A stretch of DNA of 64,000 nucleotides. It comes from Nereida sp. MMG025. Its GTDB lineage: Bacteria > Pseudomonadota > Alphaproteobacteria > Rhodobacterales > Rhodobacteraceae. Both the position numbers and the translations under genes were made by a program. The stretch spans positions 301,001-365,000 of the forward strand of contig NZ_JAKFZN010000002.1 of assembly GCF_021654165.1 (NCBI RefSeq), in the 5' to 3' direction. Positions 28,909 to 38,455 of this stretch are shown here, piece by piece (the stretch's first letter is position 1; every line of letters begins with the position of its first letter). The notes below the pieces were generated by a model that was not told where the DNA came from, did not search any database, and saw nothing but the letters and a program-made list of their open reading frames with translations.

Positions 28909-29692
28909 GAGTCGTTACCTTTTCCTGCTTTTCGAGAAATTCTTTTGCCAATTGACGATAGGCGCGCGTGCCTTTGGACTTGGGGTCATATTCCAAAACG
29001 GGCATGGCAAAGGATGGCGCCTCGCTCACCCGAACGTTTCGGGGGACGATCGTTTTGTAGACCAATTCGCCCAACACGTTGCGCGCATCTGCTTCAACCT
29101 GTTGGGCGAGGTTATTGCGCACATCATGCATGGTCATAACAATCCCCTCGATCCGAAGGTCAGGGTTTGCCGATTCTCGCACTTCGCGGATTGTTTTCAT
29201 CAGTTGCGATAGACCTTCGAGCGCGAAAAATTCACTTTGTAGCGGAACAAGAATGCTATGGGCTGCGACCATTGCATTTACGGTCAGCAAATTCAGCGAT
29301 GGAGGGCAATCAATAATGATGTAATCATACTGTGAAGTCGCGGCAGCAGGACCGCGCAAGGCATCCCGCAAGAGAAAGCTGCGTTTTTCGTTGGCGATAA
29401 GATCGATGTCAGCAGAGCTTAGATCAGTTGTAGCAGGAACGACCTCTATCCCCTCGAAACTGGTTAATTTCGTCGCTTCCCGCAGCGGCACCTCGCTGAG
29501 CAATACGTCATATATTGTCAAATCATCGTCAGATTTCTCTAGTCCTAGTCCAGTCGTCGCATTCCCCTGGGGATCCAGGTCAATCAAAAGGACGGTGCGG
29601 CCCAATTCTGCCAAACCGGCTGACAGGTTTATCGCGGTCGTGGTTTTCCCAACGCCACCTTTTTGGTTCGCAACTGCGATTGTTTTGGTCAT
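28901..29692 (-). CDS. parA: Chromosome partitioning ATPase ParA
   Basis: Nucleoid-bound ATPase that pulls ParB-parS complexes. 263 aa. Deviant Walker A KGGVGKTTT at residues 11-19 and Walker B-like IIIDCPPSL. No N-terminal HTH, so this is the chromosomal (Soj-like) class. ATGA overlap with rsmG. Confidence 0.97.
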   Translation of the reverse strand: MTKTIAVANQKGGVGKTTTAINLSAGLAELGRTVLLIDLDPQGNATTGLGLEKSDDDLTIYDVLLSEVPLREATKLTSFEGIEVVPATTDLSSADIDLIANEKRSFLLRDALRGPAAATSQYDYIIIDCPPSLNLLTVNAMVAAHSILVPLQSEFFALEGLSQLMKTIREVRESANPDLRIEGIVMTMHDVRNNLAQQVEADARNVLGELVYKTIVPRNVRVSEAPSFAMPVLEYDPKSKGTRAYRQLAKEFLEKQEKVTTHG

Positions 29693-30297
29693 TGAACTGC
29701 GTCAGCCTCTGATTTCATTTTTAAGTCTGTTATAATCAATATGCGAGCAGATGTATTGGTAGAGCTAGACCTTTTTTCACATTGGAATGCCCATTTCTCC
29801 TCAGCTTCGTCAATTTCGAATTGATATCTTTCGCCTTTGGGAAAGATCGCACGACTACCCCGATGACCATGTATAGATGTCCACTCAAGAAGCTGAGAAA
29901 GGGATGCGGTTGCCCGGGCAGTGATAACATCTGATGCCACTGGGTTAGCTGATTCAACACGTTCTGTGATAACCTGCCCGTTCAAACCGAGCTCTCTTAT
30001 GCATGTGCGAAGAAACGCCGACTTTCTGTGATCGCTTTCGATAAGGGTGAATGAAAGCTCGGGCTGATGTGCCTTTGCGTAAATCGCGAGAACAATAGCG
30101 GGGAGGCCACCGCCACTGCCAAAATCAACAAGTGACCTTGCATCTTCGGGAATAGAAGCGGCCAGCTGATAGGAATCCAGAATGTGACGCGTCCAGATAT
30201 CCTGTCCTTTGGACACCAGATTGATTTTAGAATTCCATTTCTCGATCAAGGCCTCATAGGTTTTGAGGCCTTCCAATGTTTCACGTGAAACATCCAT
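29689..30297 (-). CDS. rsmG: 16S rRNA (guanine527-N7)-methyltransferase RsmG
   Basis: SAM-dependent methyltransferase (GidB), 202 aa. SAM motif LVDFGSGGGLPAIVLAI. ATG 30297 forms TGATG with the mnmG stop and has GGAAG eight bases upstream; a TTG one codon earlier is less likely. Codons 2-7 (DVSRET) are encoded by a perfect parS site. Confidence 0.96.
   Translation of the reverse strand: MDVSRETLEGLKTYEALIEKWNSKINLVSKGQDIWTRHILDSYQLAASIPEDARSLVDFGSGGGLPAIVLAIYAKAHQPELSFTLIESDHRKSAFLRTCIRELGLNGQVITERVESANPVASDVITARATASLSQLLEWTSIHGHRGSRAIFPKGERYQFEIDEAEEKWAFQCEKRSSSTNTSARILIITDLKMKSEADAVQ
30277..30292. other. parS site 1 (inside rsmG)
   Basis: Exact match to the canonical 16-base palindrome TGTTTCACGTGAAACA, the ParB binding site. 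It lies in codons 2-7 of rsmG, about 4.5 kb left of the proposed origin. Confidence 0.96.
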
Positions 30298-32156
30298 CAA
30301 GCAGACTTCCGTTTTTTTGTTTTAGAAACGGCAATCAAAATGGCGAGGCACGCTGGAGTCATGCCATCAATTCGGGCAGCTTTGGCGATATTCTCAGGTT
30401 TCGACGCGTTCAGCTTCTGCTTCATCTCGTTTGAAACACCTTGCAAGGCGTCATAATCGAAGTCTTTCCCAAGGACCATTGCCTCATCACGCTCAATAGC
30501 CTCGGCATCTTTCGTCTGCCGCGCCATATAATTCGCGTATAGAGCTTCTTTCTCAAGCTGAATGCGATCATCTATCGCAATACTGGACAAATCCGGAACC
30601 AGTGGCTCTATATCCGCGAAACTAATTTTTTGATGGGAGAGTAGCTCAAACGGTGTGCGCTTTACGCCATCTTTATTCCGGTGGATCCCAACCTTAGAAA
30701 GATCTTGCGGTGAAAAGCTGCGTGATTGCAAGAGCTTGCGCCCCGCATCCAGCCGCGCCATCTTTTGCTCAAACGCCTCCTTACGATTGGCGGAAACACA
30801 ACCGAGGTCGATTCCCAAAGCGGTCAGCCGTTGATCCGCATTATCAATCCGCAATGATAGCCGAAATTCAGCCCGAGATGTAAACATCCGATACGGCTCC
30901 ATCACACCCCGTGTTGTCAGATCATCTATCATGACACCAATGTAAGACGTTCTGCGGCTAAATAAGACCTCGTCTTTCCGTTGCGATTGAAGCGCGGCAT
31001 TCAAACCCGCAACCAATCCCTGCGCAGCAGCTTCTTCATATCCCGTCGTCCCATTGATCTGACCAGCCAAGAAAACACCGCTTTGTTCTTTTAACTCAAG
31101 AGTTTGCCGAAGCGCCCTTGGATCCACATAGTCATACTCAATCGCGTAGCCCGGCTGAAGAATGACCGCCTTCTCAAGCCCTTTGATCGAATGGACGTAA
31201 TCCTCCTGAACTTCAATCGGCAAAGACGTGGAGATACCATTTGGATAAATCCAATCTGTGCTCAGGCTCTCTGGCTCCAGGAAAATCTGATGGGAGTTCT
31301 TATCCGCAAATCGAACAATTTTATCTTCGATCGATGGACAATACCGCGGACCAATACCATCTATATGGCCGCCATACATGGCCGATCTAGACAGATTTTT
31401 CTCAATTATTTCATGGGTTTGCGTATTCGTATGCGTGATAGCACAAGAAACTTGTCCGGCCTCGGTTTGGTTGGAAAGGAAGGAAAAAAAGGTCGGCGCA
31501 TCATCACCGGGCTGAACGTCAAGATCATCGAAATTTATCGTTCGCCGGTCGAGGCGTGGCGGTGTCCCTGTTTTGAGCCGGCCAAGAGGCAGACCAAATG
31601 CCTTGAATTGCTCAGCAAGCCTGCAGGACGCATTCTCGCCCATTCGACCACCTGAGTGGGACACATCGCCAACATGTATTTTACCGTTAAGGAAAGTGCC
31701 CGTTGTGACAACAACGGCACGCCCTGCAATATGCGATCCGTCCGCTAGAATGACACCGTTGATCACCCCGCCCGCATAGGCCAAAGCAGCGACTTCGCCT
31801 TCTAAAATGTCAAGATTTGGGGTGTTAGCCAACTCATCTTGCATAATTTGCCGATAGATGGCGCGGTCAACTTGCGCACGGGGGCCTTGGACAGCTGGCC
31901 CTTTACTACGATTTAACAAACGAAACTGAATACCAGCACGGTCCGACAGCCTGCCAATGATGCCATCCAACGCATCAATCTCGCGAACGAGGTGGCCCTT
32001 ACCCAGTCCACCCATAGCAGGATTGCAGGATAAAGCGCCAAGGTCATTTCTTGACATGGTAATCAATGCCGTGCGCGCGCCCAAACGCGATGATGCAGCC
32101 GCGGCTTCAGCACCCGCATGACCACCCCCAATAACGATGACATCAAATTGTTTCAC
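30297..32156 (-). CDS. mnmG: tRNA uridine-5-carboxymethylaminomethyl synthase subunit MnmG
   Basis: FAD-binding partner of MnmE that modifies U34 of tRNA. 619 aa from GTG 32156. Dinucleotide motif [10 protein letters not shown] at the N-terminus, [23 protein letters not shown], and [21 protein letters not shown] choose GTG 32156 (MKQFDVIV) because AGGAG sits exactly 8 bases upstream; GTG 32165 (MFHVKQF) overlaps that Shine-Dalgarno. Either way the start region lies within a parS palindrome. Eleven bases from mnmE. Confidence 0.95.
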   Translation of the reverse strand: MKQFDVIVIGGGHAGAEAAAASSRLGARTALITMSRNDLGALSCNPAMGGLGKGHLVREIDALDGIIGRLSDRAGIQFRLLNRSKGPAVQGPRAQVDRAIYRQIMQDELANTPNLDILEGEVAALAYAGGVINGVILADGSHIAGRAVVVTTGTFLNGKIHVGDVSHSGGRMGENASCRLAEQFKAFGLPLGRLKTGTPPRLDRRTINFDDLDVQPGDDAPTFFSFLSNQTEAGQVSCAITHTNTQTHEIIEKNLSRSAMYGGHIDGIGPRYCPSIEDKIVRFADKNSHQIFLEPESLSTDWIYPNGISTSLPIEVQEDYVHSIKGLEKAVILQPGYAIEYDYVDPRALRQTLELKEQSGVFLAGQINGTTGYEEAAAQGLVAGLNAALQSQRKDEVLFSRRTSYIGVMIDDLTTRGVMEPYRMFTSRAEFRLSLRIDNADQRLTALGIDLGCVSANRKEAFEQKMARLDAGRKLLQSRSFSPQDLSKVGIHRNKDGVKRTPFELLSHQKISFADIEPLVPDLSSIAIDDRIQLEKEALYANYMARQTKDAEAIERDEAMVLGKDFDYDALQGVSNEMKQKLNASKPENIAKAARIDGMTPACLAILIAVSKTKKRKSA

Positions 32157-32164
32157 GTGAAACA
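32149..32164. other. parS site 2 (at the mnmG start codon)
   Basis: Second exact TGTTTCACGTGAAACA. The preferred mnmG start codon (GTG 32156-32154) is the central GTG of this palindrome, and the Shine-Dalgarno AGGAG directly abuts it. Confidence 0.96.
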
Positions 32165-32167
32165 CTC

Positions 32168-33454
32168 CTACTTACCCAAACAGAAGGAAGAAAAGACTTC
32201 GTCTAACACATCTTCTACATCAACAACACCAATCAAGGTATCCAGCGCATACCCTGCGAGACGCAAGTCTTCAGCGATCAACTCAACGTCCAGTCCCTCA
32301 GTTAGACCAAAAATGGCTTTTTCAAGAAAATCGACTGCTTCCCGAAGAGCCACGCCATGTCGATCTTTCGTTGCAACACCGACCGACGCCGCTCGAGTAT
32401 CCAACACGTTCCGAATACGCACCAGCGCTTGCTCAACGCCATAACCCGATATTCCAGAAATACCATTTTCAAACCGCCCACTATCGTCCTGAGCTATCAG
32501 GATCAGATCATCCGGCATCATCTCAATTTCCGAATTATCATTCTCGCCTGATGACAACCAAATTCTAAGATCCGCTCCGGCAGCACGTTGCGCCGCGCGT
32601 TCAATGCCGATTTTCTCAACCAGATCATCAGATTTTCGAATGCCAGCCGTATCTAGAAACGTGACAGGATACCCAAACACGTCCATCTGCACCTCAATCA
32701 CATCCCTGGTCGTACCTTCGACATCCGAAACAATCGCCACATCCCTTTTTGAAAGGTAATTCAGAAGTGTCGATTTTCCAGCATTCGGTCGTCCCAAAAT
32801 GGCAATTTCAAAACCACTTCTGATACGCTCTGATACATCTAAACCACTGATTTCGTTATTTAAAATACCAATCAGATCACTGACGATCTCTTTCACTTCA
32901 GGCGTCACATCGACAGGCACATCTTCATCCGCAAAATCAATCGTCGCCTGTATCAAAGCCGAGGCACGGATCAGAGAAGCGCGCCACTCGATTGTTTTAT
33001 CCCGCAGATGCCCATCAAGAAGCTTTCGCGCCTGTAACAACTGCGCTTCTGTTTCAGCCTCAATAAGATCACCAAGACCTTCAACTTCATCCAGCGTCAT
33101 TTTGCCATTTATCAAAGCACGTCGCGTGAATTCCCCAGGTTCCGCCATTCGAAACGAGGCGATTGAATCAAGAACCGTAAGGGCCGCGCGAACAATCGCC
33201 GGACTACCATGCAGCTGCAACTCTACCGTTGGCTCACCTGTGAAGCTTTTACCATCCCCAAAGACCAAAACCATAGGTGTATCGATCAAGTCACCGTCAC
33301 CATTTCGAAGGGCACGAAGCTGTGGTGACCGGCGTGTTGTATCCAGACCGTCCAAGTAAGGGGCTAACCCATCATACGCCGAAGGACCCGACACACGAAT
33401 AACCGACACGCCAGCGCGTCCCGATGCCGTCGCAACCGCAAAAATCGTATCCAT
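32168..33454 (-). CDS. mnmE: tRNA modification GTPase MnmE
   Basis: 428 aa. N-terminal folate-binding domain ([22 protein letters not shown]), a G domain with [12 protein letters not shown] and FLDTAGIR, and the C-terminal catalytic-cysteine motif CLGK (usually CIGK). ATG 33454 has GGAGG seven bases upstream, preferred over the GTG one codon earlier. Works with MnmG. Confidence 0.96.
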   Translation of the reverse strand: MDTIFAVATASGRAGVSVIRVSGPSAYDGLAPYLDGLDTTRRSPQLRALRNGDGDLIDTPMVLVFGDGKSFTGEPTVELQLHGSPAIVRAALTVLDSIASFRMAEPGEFTRRALINGKMTLDEVEGLGDLIEAETEAQLLQARKLLDGHLRDKTIEWRASLIRASALIQATIDFADEDVPVDVTPEVKEIVSDLIGILNNEISGLDVSERIRSGFEIAILGRPNAGKSTLLNYLSKRDVAIVSDVEGTTRDVIEVQMDVFGYPVTFLDTAGIRKSDDLVEKIGIERAAQRAAGADLRIWLSSGENDNSEIEMMPDDLILIAQDDSGRFENGISGISGYGVEQALVRIRNVLDTRAASVGVATKDRHGVALREAVDFLEKAIFGLTEGLDVELIAEDLRLAGYALDTLIGVVDVEDVLDEVFSSFCLGK

Positions 33455-33484
33455 CACAGGCCCTCCGTGGCAGGCAGTCCTGAT

Positions 33485-34756
33485 TTAGGTGTTCATGGAA
33501 TCAAAGAACTCGGAGTTTGTTTTTGTTTGCTTGAGTTTCGACAGCAGGAATTCGATCGCATCTGTCGTCCCCATGGGGTTAAGGATCCGCCGCAACACAT
33601 AGGTCTTTTGCAAATCAATCTTATCGACCAACAAATCTTCCTTACGCGTCCCGGACTTCAGAATATCCATGGCAGGGAACACCCGCTTATCGGCAACCTT
33701 GCGATCCAGAACAATCTCGGAGTTGCCGGTGCCTTTGAATTCTTCAAAGATCACCTCATCCATCCGTGATCCAGTGTCGATCAGCGCAGTGGCAATAATC
33801 GTAAGTGATCCGCCCTCTTCGATATTTCGTGCCGCACCAAAGAACCGCTTGGGCCGTTGAAGCGCGTTGGCATCCACACCACCTGTCAGCACCTTGCCCG
33901 AAGATGGCACAACCGTATTAAAAGCACGTCCCAAGCGGGTGATCGAATCCAACAAGATCACAACATCCCGTTTATGTTCCACCAAGCGCTTGGCCTTCTC
34001 AATAACCATCTCTGATACGGCCACGTGGCGTGTCGCTGGTTCATCGAAGGTCGAAGACACAACCTCGCCTTTGACCGAGCGTTGCATGTCCGTCACCTCT
34101 TCGGGTCGTTCATCAATCAGCAGCACAATCAAATAGCATTCAGGATGGTTTTTCTCGATGCTGTTGGCAATATTCTGCAAAATAACGGTTTTACCCGTAC
34201 GTGGTGGCGCCACGATGAGCGAACGTTGCCCCTTACCAATAGGCGCAACCAGGTCAATCACACGGGCCGAACGGTCTTTGATCGTCGGATCCTCGACTTC
34301 CATCTTCAAGCGTTCGTCAGGATAAAGAGGCGTCAGGTTATCAAAAGCCACCTTATGACGCGCGCGTTCTGGATCTTCGAAGTTGATCTTCTCAATCTTG
34401 GTCAGCGCAAAATAACGCTCATTGTCATCCGGCGCGCGGATCACACCCTCGATGGTATCCCCTGTTCGCAATGAAAACTGACGGATCATATCAGGCGAAA
34501 CATAGATATCATCAGGACCTGGAAGATAATTGGCCTCAGGCGAACGCAAGAAGCCAAAACCATCCTGCAGCACTTCCATCACCCCGTCGCCGCTGATTTC
34601 CCATCCATCCTCAGCACGTTCCTTGAGGATCGAGAACATCATGTCCCCTTTACGCATGGTCGAAGCGTTTTCGATCTCAAGCTCTTCCGCCATGGAAAGC
34701 AAATCTTTAGGGCTCTTGGCTTTTAGCTCAGCCAAGGTCAAACGGTCTTGTGACAT
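33485..34756 (-). CDS. rho: Transcription termination factor Rho
   Basis: Hexameric RNA helicase for factor-dependent termination, 423 aa. N-terminal Rho-N/CSD RNA-binding region, Walker [15 protein letters not shown], Walker [15 protein letters not shown], and the Q/R-loop region. ATG 34756 follows AGGAT. First gene left of the proposed origin. Its function is relevant here because convergent genes in this window lack spacer terminators. Confidence 0.97.
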   Translation of the reverse strand: MSQDRLTLAELKAKSPKDLLSMAEELEIENASTMRKGDMMFSILKERAEDGWEISGDGVMEVLQDGFGFLRSPEANYLPGPDDIYVSPDMIRQFSLRTGDTIEGVIRAPDDNERYFALTKIEKINFEDPERARHKVAFDNLTPLYPDERLKMEVEDPTIKDRSARVIDLVAPIGKGQRSLIVAPPRTGKTVILQNIANSIEKNHPECYLIVLLIDERPEEVTDMQRSVKGEVVSSTFDEPATRHVAVSEMVIEKAKRLVEHKRDVVILLDSITRLGRAFNTVVPSSGKVLTGGVDANALQRPKRFFGAARNIEEGGSLTIIATALIDTGSRMDEVIFEEFKGTGNSEIVLDRKVADKRVFPAMDILKSGTRKEDLLVDKIDLQKTYVLRRILNPMGTTDAIEFLLSKLKQTKTNSEFFDSMNT

Positions 34757-35216
34757 TTTATAATCCTGACAGCGCGCGGGTAGCGAAGCTGTTTACGTCT
34801 ATGGGAAAAATTGTTCGGACGAACGCCATTCACTTACGTCCTTGTCGTGTTCGAGTCAAACGAAGCTCTTCTTAATATAATATATTAAAAAGAAAGAATG
34901 ATGATGATGTAGGTAAGCGATCAGTCTGTGGATTATTTTTTCTCCACATATTTATCCCGATATAGCGATGCAGATTTTCAGACGTTCAACCTAGAAAACA
35001 TATATTTATGAATGCGTTACCAGTTCCAAATTTCCCAGCTATTAGATCAGCAGAGACTTATCCCAAGCCAGAAAGGCCCCGAGTTATCCTTGTCCACATT
35101 GGAAAAAACCCCCAAAGACAGCTGAAAGACGCCGATAAACTCCACACATCGAATGTATTGCCCAATCGAAACTTTTTTCTCCAATAAAATCCCTTAGTCA
35201 TCCATAGGTTTTCCAC
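34757..35216. other. Proposed chromosomal replication origin (oriC)
   Basis: The only gene-free gap over 300 bases. It separates leftward rho-mnmE-mnmG-rsmG-parAB from rightward maf-aroE-coaE-dnaQ, the same genes that flank the alphaproteobacterial origin. It holds DnaA-box-like 9-mers (consensus TTATCCACA): TGTGGATTA 34927-34935 (minus strand), TTCTCCACA 34940-34948, TTGTCCACA 35090-35098 (one mismatch each), TTTTCCACA 35209-35217 (fits TTWTNCACA), and weaker TTATCCCGA 34952 and TTATCCCAA 35058. An AT-rich stretch at 34870-34900 contains a 17-base palindrome. A smaller dyad GTTCG-GA-CGAAC is at 34813-34824. The rho and maf promoters must also lie here. hemE, next to the Caulobacter origin, is absent. 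Confidence 0.78.
34872..34888. repeat. AT-only 17-base palindrome in the proposed origin
   Basis: TTAATATA-A-TATATTAA, perfect 8-base arms around one A, with no G or C. A candidate for a DNA-unwinding element or for a protein that binds TTAA half-sites. Confidence 0.7.
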
Positions 35217-35816
35217 ATGGCTCACGACCTCATCTTGGCGTCCAAATCGCAAATACGGGCGGAATTGCTCGAAAATGCGGGCCTGACAATATCGATTCTC
35301 TCGGCTCCGGTTGATGAAGATATGATCAAAGATGCACTGCTGTCTGATGGTGTTGCGCCCCGTGACATTGCCGATGCCTTGGCCGAAGCAAAAGCAAAAA
35401 GGGTTGCAACCAAGGGGCACGATGGCCTTGTTTTGGGATGCGATCAGGTTCTCGCGCTTGAGGACCAGCTTTTTTCTAAACCACAAACACCACAAGATGC
35501 CAAAGATCAGCTGCAAAGTCTCAGTGCCAAACGGCACCAACTATACTCGGCGGCCGTTCTTTATGAAGACGGCAAACCCGTCTGGCGACAGGTGTCGCGC
35601 TGCGATATGCGGATGCGACAGCTCAGTTCGGCATATATCGAAAGCTACGTCGCCCGAAATTGGGAAGATATCCGCCATTGCGTGGGGTGTTATCAGCTTG
35701 AAGCAGAAGGCGCGCGCCTCTTTTCCCAAATTCAGGGTGACTATTTTGCTGTGCTTGGCCTACCCTTGGTCGAACTTTTGTCCTTTTTGGTGCTACGCGG
35801 AGATATTGAGGGATGA
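35217..35816 (+). CDS. maf: Maf family nucleotide pyrophosphatase
   Basis: 199 aa. Hydrolyses non-canonical or UTP/dTTP-type nucleotides and has been linked to division arrest. SKSQIR (SxSxxR) at residues 9-14, DEDMIKDAL and LVLGCDQVLAL are typical. Its start codon overlaps the last base of a DnaA-box-like TTTTCCACA. First gene of maf-aroE-coaE-dnaQ, running away from the proposed origin. Confidence 0.94.
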   Translation: MAHDLILASKSQIRAELLENAGLTISILSAPVDEDMIKDALLSDGVAPRDIADALAEAKAKRVATKGHDGLVLGCDQVLALEDQLFSKPQTPQDAKDQLQSLSAKRHQLYSAAVLYEDGKPVWRQVSRCDMRMRQLSSAYIESYVARNWEDIRHCVGCYQLEAEGARLFSQIQGDYFAVLGLPLVELLSFLVLRGDIEG

Positions 35817-36643
35817 GTGACGGACCTATTCTCGCAGGTGTCCTGGGCCATCCGATTGGGCACAGCCTTTCACCGCGGTTGCACGGCCATTGGCTAGAGC
35901 GCTACGGCATTAACGGTCATTACGTCCCCTTGCGGGTTTTGCCGCGCAATCTTGCGCAAACACTCAAGCTTTTGCCAAAGCTCGGCTTTGCTGGCGTCAA
36001 TGTCACGATCCCGCACAAAGAAGCTGTTTTTAAACATGCTGATACCGTGACAGAACGGGCCAAGCTGATTGGTGCAGCGAATACGCTTGTTTTTCAAAAA
36101 GGCGGGAAAATTCTGGCTGACAACACCGATGGTTATGGATTTATGGCAAATCTGAAATCAGGTGCGCCAGACTGGTCCGCAAAAAACGGTAAGGCCGTCG
36201 TCTTAGGCGCTGGCGGCGCGTCGCGGGCTGTCATCGTTTCTCTTTTAGCTGAAGGCGCACCTGAAATCCTGCTGACCAATCGCACATTTGAAAGGGCTGA
36301 GGCACTGGCCGAAGAATTTGGCCCCCGCGTCACCCCGATTGACTGGATTGATGCGGGCGCAATCGTTGATGATGCGAATGTTTTGGTAAATACGACATCT
36401 CTTGGCATGGCGGGTCAATCAGATCTGCGTGTTCCTTTGGACGGTCTATCGCCAGATACGCTTGTAACTGACATCGTTTATAATCCACTGGAAACGGGCC
36501 TGCTTCGGGCAGCCAAGGCAAAGGGTTGTGTGACCGTGGATGGTTTAGGTATGTTGCTTCATCAGGCGGTTCCTGGGTTTGCTGCGTGGTTTGGCCAAAA
36601 ACCGGAAGTGGATGACGCATTGCGCAAGGCCGTTCTGGCGTGA
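35813..36643 (+). CDS. aroE: Shikimate dehydrogenase
   Basis: NADPH reduction of 3-dehydroshikimate for aromatic amino acid synthesis. 276 aa. GHSLSPRLHGHWL (substrate Ser), NVTIPHKEAV (catalytic Lys), ADNTDGYGF and GAGGASRAV (NADP loop). ATGA overlap with maf. Confidence 0.96.
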   Translation: MSDGPILAGVLGHPIGHSLSPRLHGHWLERYGINGHYVPLRVLPRNLAQTLKLLPKLGFAGVNVTIPHKEAVFKHADTVTERAKLIGAANTLVFQKGGKILADNTDGYGFMANLKSGAPDWSAKNGKAVVLGAGGASRAVIVSLLAEGAPEILLTNRTFERAEALAEEFGPRVTPIDWIDAGAIVDDANVLVNTTSLGMAGQSDLRVPLDGLSPDTLVTDIVYNPLETGLLRAAKAKGCVTVDGLGMLLHQAVPGFAAWFGQKPEVDDALRKAVLA

Positions 36644-37245
36644 GCTTTGTCATCGGTTTGACCGGGTCTATTGGAATGGGGAAATCCACGACCGCGCAAC
36701 TGTTCGCAGATCGCGGTGTCCCGGTTTGGGATGCCGATACCGCCGTTCATCGCCTTTACATGAAAGGTGGCGATGCCGTTGACCCGATCCAACGCATTTT
36801 TCCGCAGGCCATTAAAGACGGCTCTGTTGATCGCGGTCGCCTTAAAGAAGCGATTCAGCAAAATCCGAACGCTTTGGCACAGATCGAAAGTATCGTGCAC
36901 CCACTGGTTAGGGCTGATCGGGAGCGTTTTATCAAAACCACATCCTCCGACATCATATTGCTCGACATACCGCTACTGTTTGAAACAGGCGCACAGGACA
37001 CTGTAGATACCGTGATTTGTGTCTCTGTTTCACCAGAACTTCAAAAAAAACGTGTTTTGGACCGCGGCACAATGGACGAAGCGATGTTTGATCGGATCCT
37101 CGCCAAACAAGTGCCCGATGCTGAAAAACGGCAGCGATCTGATCACGTGATCGAAACCTATACACTTGAAGATGCCGCACAGCAGGTGGATACTATCTTG
37201 GGCAATATCAAAGCAGGTCTGAGCGATGCGCGAAATCGTACTTGA
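36640..37245 (+). CDS. coaE: Dephospho-CoA kinase
   Basis: Last step of CoA synthesis. 201 aa, P-loop GSIGMGKST at residues 9-17, DADTAVHRLY and IDIPLLFETG-like (LLDIPLLFETG). The start is GTG 36640 in a GTGA overlap with the aroE stop. Confidence 0.95.
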   Translation: MSFVIGLTGSIGMGKSTTAQLFADRGVPVWDADTAVHRLYMKGGDAVDPIQRIFPQAIKDGSVDRGRLKEAIQQNPNALAQIESIVHPLVRADRERFIKTTSSDIILLDIPLLFETGAQDTVDTVICVSVSPELQKKRVLDRGTMDEAMFDRILAKQVPDAEKRQRSDHVIETYTLEDAAQQVDTILGNIKAGLSDARNRT

Positions 37246-37915
37246 TACGGAAACAACGGGGTTTGAACCTAACGAAGGGGACCGCATCGTTGAAATCGGT
37301 GCGGTAGAGCTTTGGAACCACCTGCCGACTGGCAAGACCTATCATCAATACATCAACCCAGAACGCGCGATGCCGGCAGAGGCGTTTGCAGTGCATGGTT
37401 TGGGCGATGAATTTCTGTCGGATAAACCGAAATTTGCCGAAATCGCGCAAGACTTTTTGGACTTCGTGGGGGATGCCAAAATGGTCATCCACAACGCGGC
37501 CTTTGATATGAAGTTTATCAATGCAGAGTTGGGTTGGCTCAAAATCAATCCCCTGCCCTATGATCAGGCGATTGATACGCTGATGATTGCCCGCAAGCGG
37601 TTTCCGGGCTCGCCCGCATCGCTTGATGCGCTGTGTCGTCGTTTTGATATCGATAACTCATCACGGACGTTGCACGGCGCACTCCTGGACAGTGAGATTC
37701 TTGCCGAGGTTTATCTGGAGCTTGTCGGCGGCCGCCAGCCAGATTTTACGCTTGGAACATCTCAATCAGAGACTGTTTTTGCTGAAAACGGTGAATGGCG
37801 CCCGATGCGGCGGGCCACGCCATTGCCGTCTCGTCTGACAAATGAAGAACGCGCCGCCCATGATGCTTTTGTATCAAAACTGGGCGACGCGGCGATGTGG
37901 AAGCAGATATCTTAG
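37226..37915 (+). CDS. dnaQ: DNA polymerase III epsilon subunit
   Basis: 3'-5' proofreading exonuclease. 229 aa. ExoI motif D7-x-E9 (VLDTETTG), ExoII HNAAFDMKFIN and ExoIII region TLHGALLDSEI. Overlaps coaE by 20 bases and convergent secB by 4. Lies close to the proposed origin, as in related genomes. Confidence 0.96.
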   Translation: MREIVLDTETTGFEPNEGDRIVEIGAVELWNHLPTGKTYHQYINPERAMPAEAFAVHGLGDEFLSDKPKFAEIAQDFLDFVGDAKMVIHNAAFDMKFINAELGWLKINPLPYDQAIDTLMIARKRFPGSPASLDALCRRFDIDNSSRTLHGALLDSEILAEVYLELVGGRQPDFTLGTSQSETVFAENGEWRPMRRATPLPSRLTNEERAAHDAFVSKLGDAAMWKQIS

Positions 37916-38400
37916 GAAACAGGCTGCCCTTCGGCTTGCTGTTCCAAACGACGCGCAGCTTCGGCGCGATAAAGCTGCATGAAATCGATTGTCTCAAGGT
38001 TCAGCGGCGGGAAGCCCCCGTCACGTGTGATATCACTGACGATGCGACGCACGAATGGAAACAACATCCGTGGACATTCAATCAGCAAGAACGGGTGAAG
38101 CTGGTCATCTGGCACATTTTCGATTTGAAAGACGCCGCCATACTCAAGCTCTAGAACGAACAAAGTCGCATCTGATCCTTTGGACGTGCTGTTCACTTCG
38201 AGTTTCATCACCACTTCGTATTGGTTATCGGTTGGACGCTTTTTCGCATCCAGATTAACCTGAACCTTCACATCTGGCGTCACCTCGCCCTGTGTGCCCT
38301 TTTGAACCAGAATATTTTCAAACGACATATCGCGAATGAATTGGGCCAAGATAGACATCTTGACGGGTGCAGGGGCTTGAGCGGCTGTTTCTTCGGCCAT
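37912..38400 (-). CDS. secB: Protein-export chaperone SecB
   Basis: 162 aa tetrameric chaperone delivering preproteins to SecA. ILAQFIRDMSFENI near the N-terminus, VLELEYGGVFQIENVP and ECPRMLFPFVRRIVSDITRDGGFPPLNLE are signature segments. Long acidic-poor N-terminal tail (MAEETAAQAPAP). Confidence 0.96.
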   Translation of the reverse strand: MAEETAAQAPAPVKMSILAQFIRDMSFENILVQKGTQGEVTPDVKVQVNLDAKKRPTDNQYEVVMKLEVNSTSKGSDATLFVLELEYGGVFQIENVPDDQLHPFLLIECPRMLFPFVRRIVSDITRDGGFPPLNLETIDFMQLYRAEAARRLEQQAEGQPVS

Positions 38401-38455
38401 TTTGGCGTCTCCAATTAATAAATTCGGCGTGTGGTATCAGGTTGTGAAAGAACGC

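Noticed and set aside
34813-34824. LexA/SOS box in the origin region (GTTCGGACGAAC)
   Set aside because: The alphaproteobacterial SOS box is GTTC/GAAC half-sites with 7-base spacing in direct orientation; here it is a short inverted repeat.
34872-34888. CtrA binding site in the origin
   Set aside because: TTAA half-sites are separated by 9 bases instead of the 7 in the CtrA consensus.
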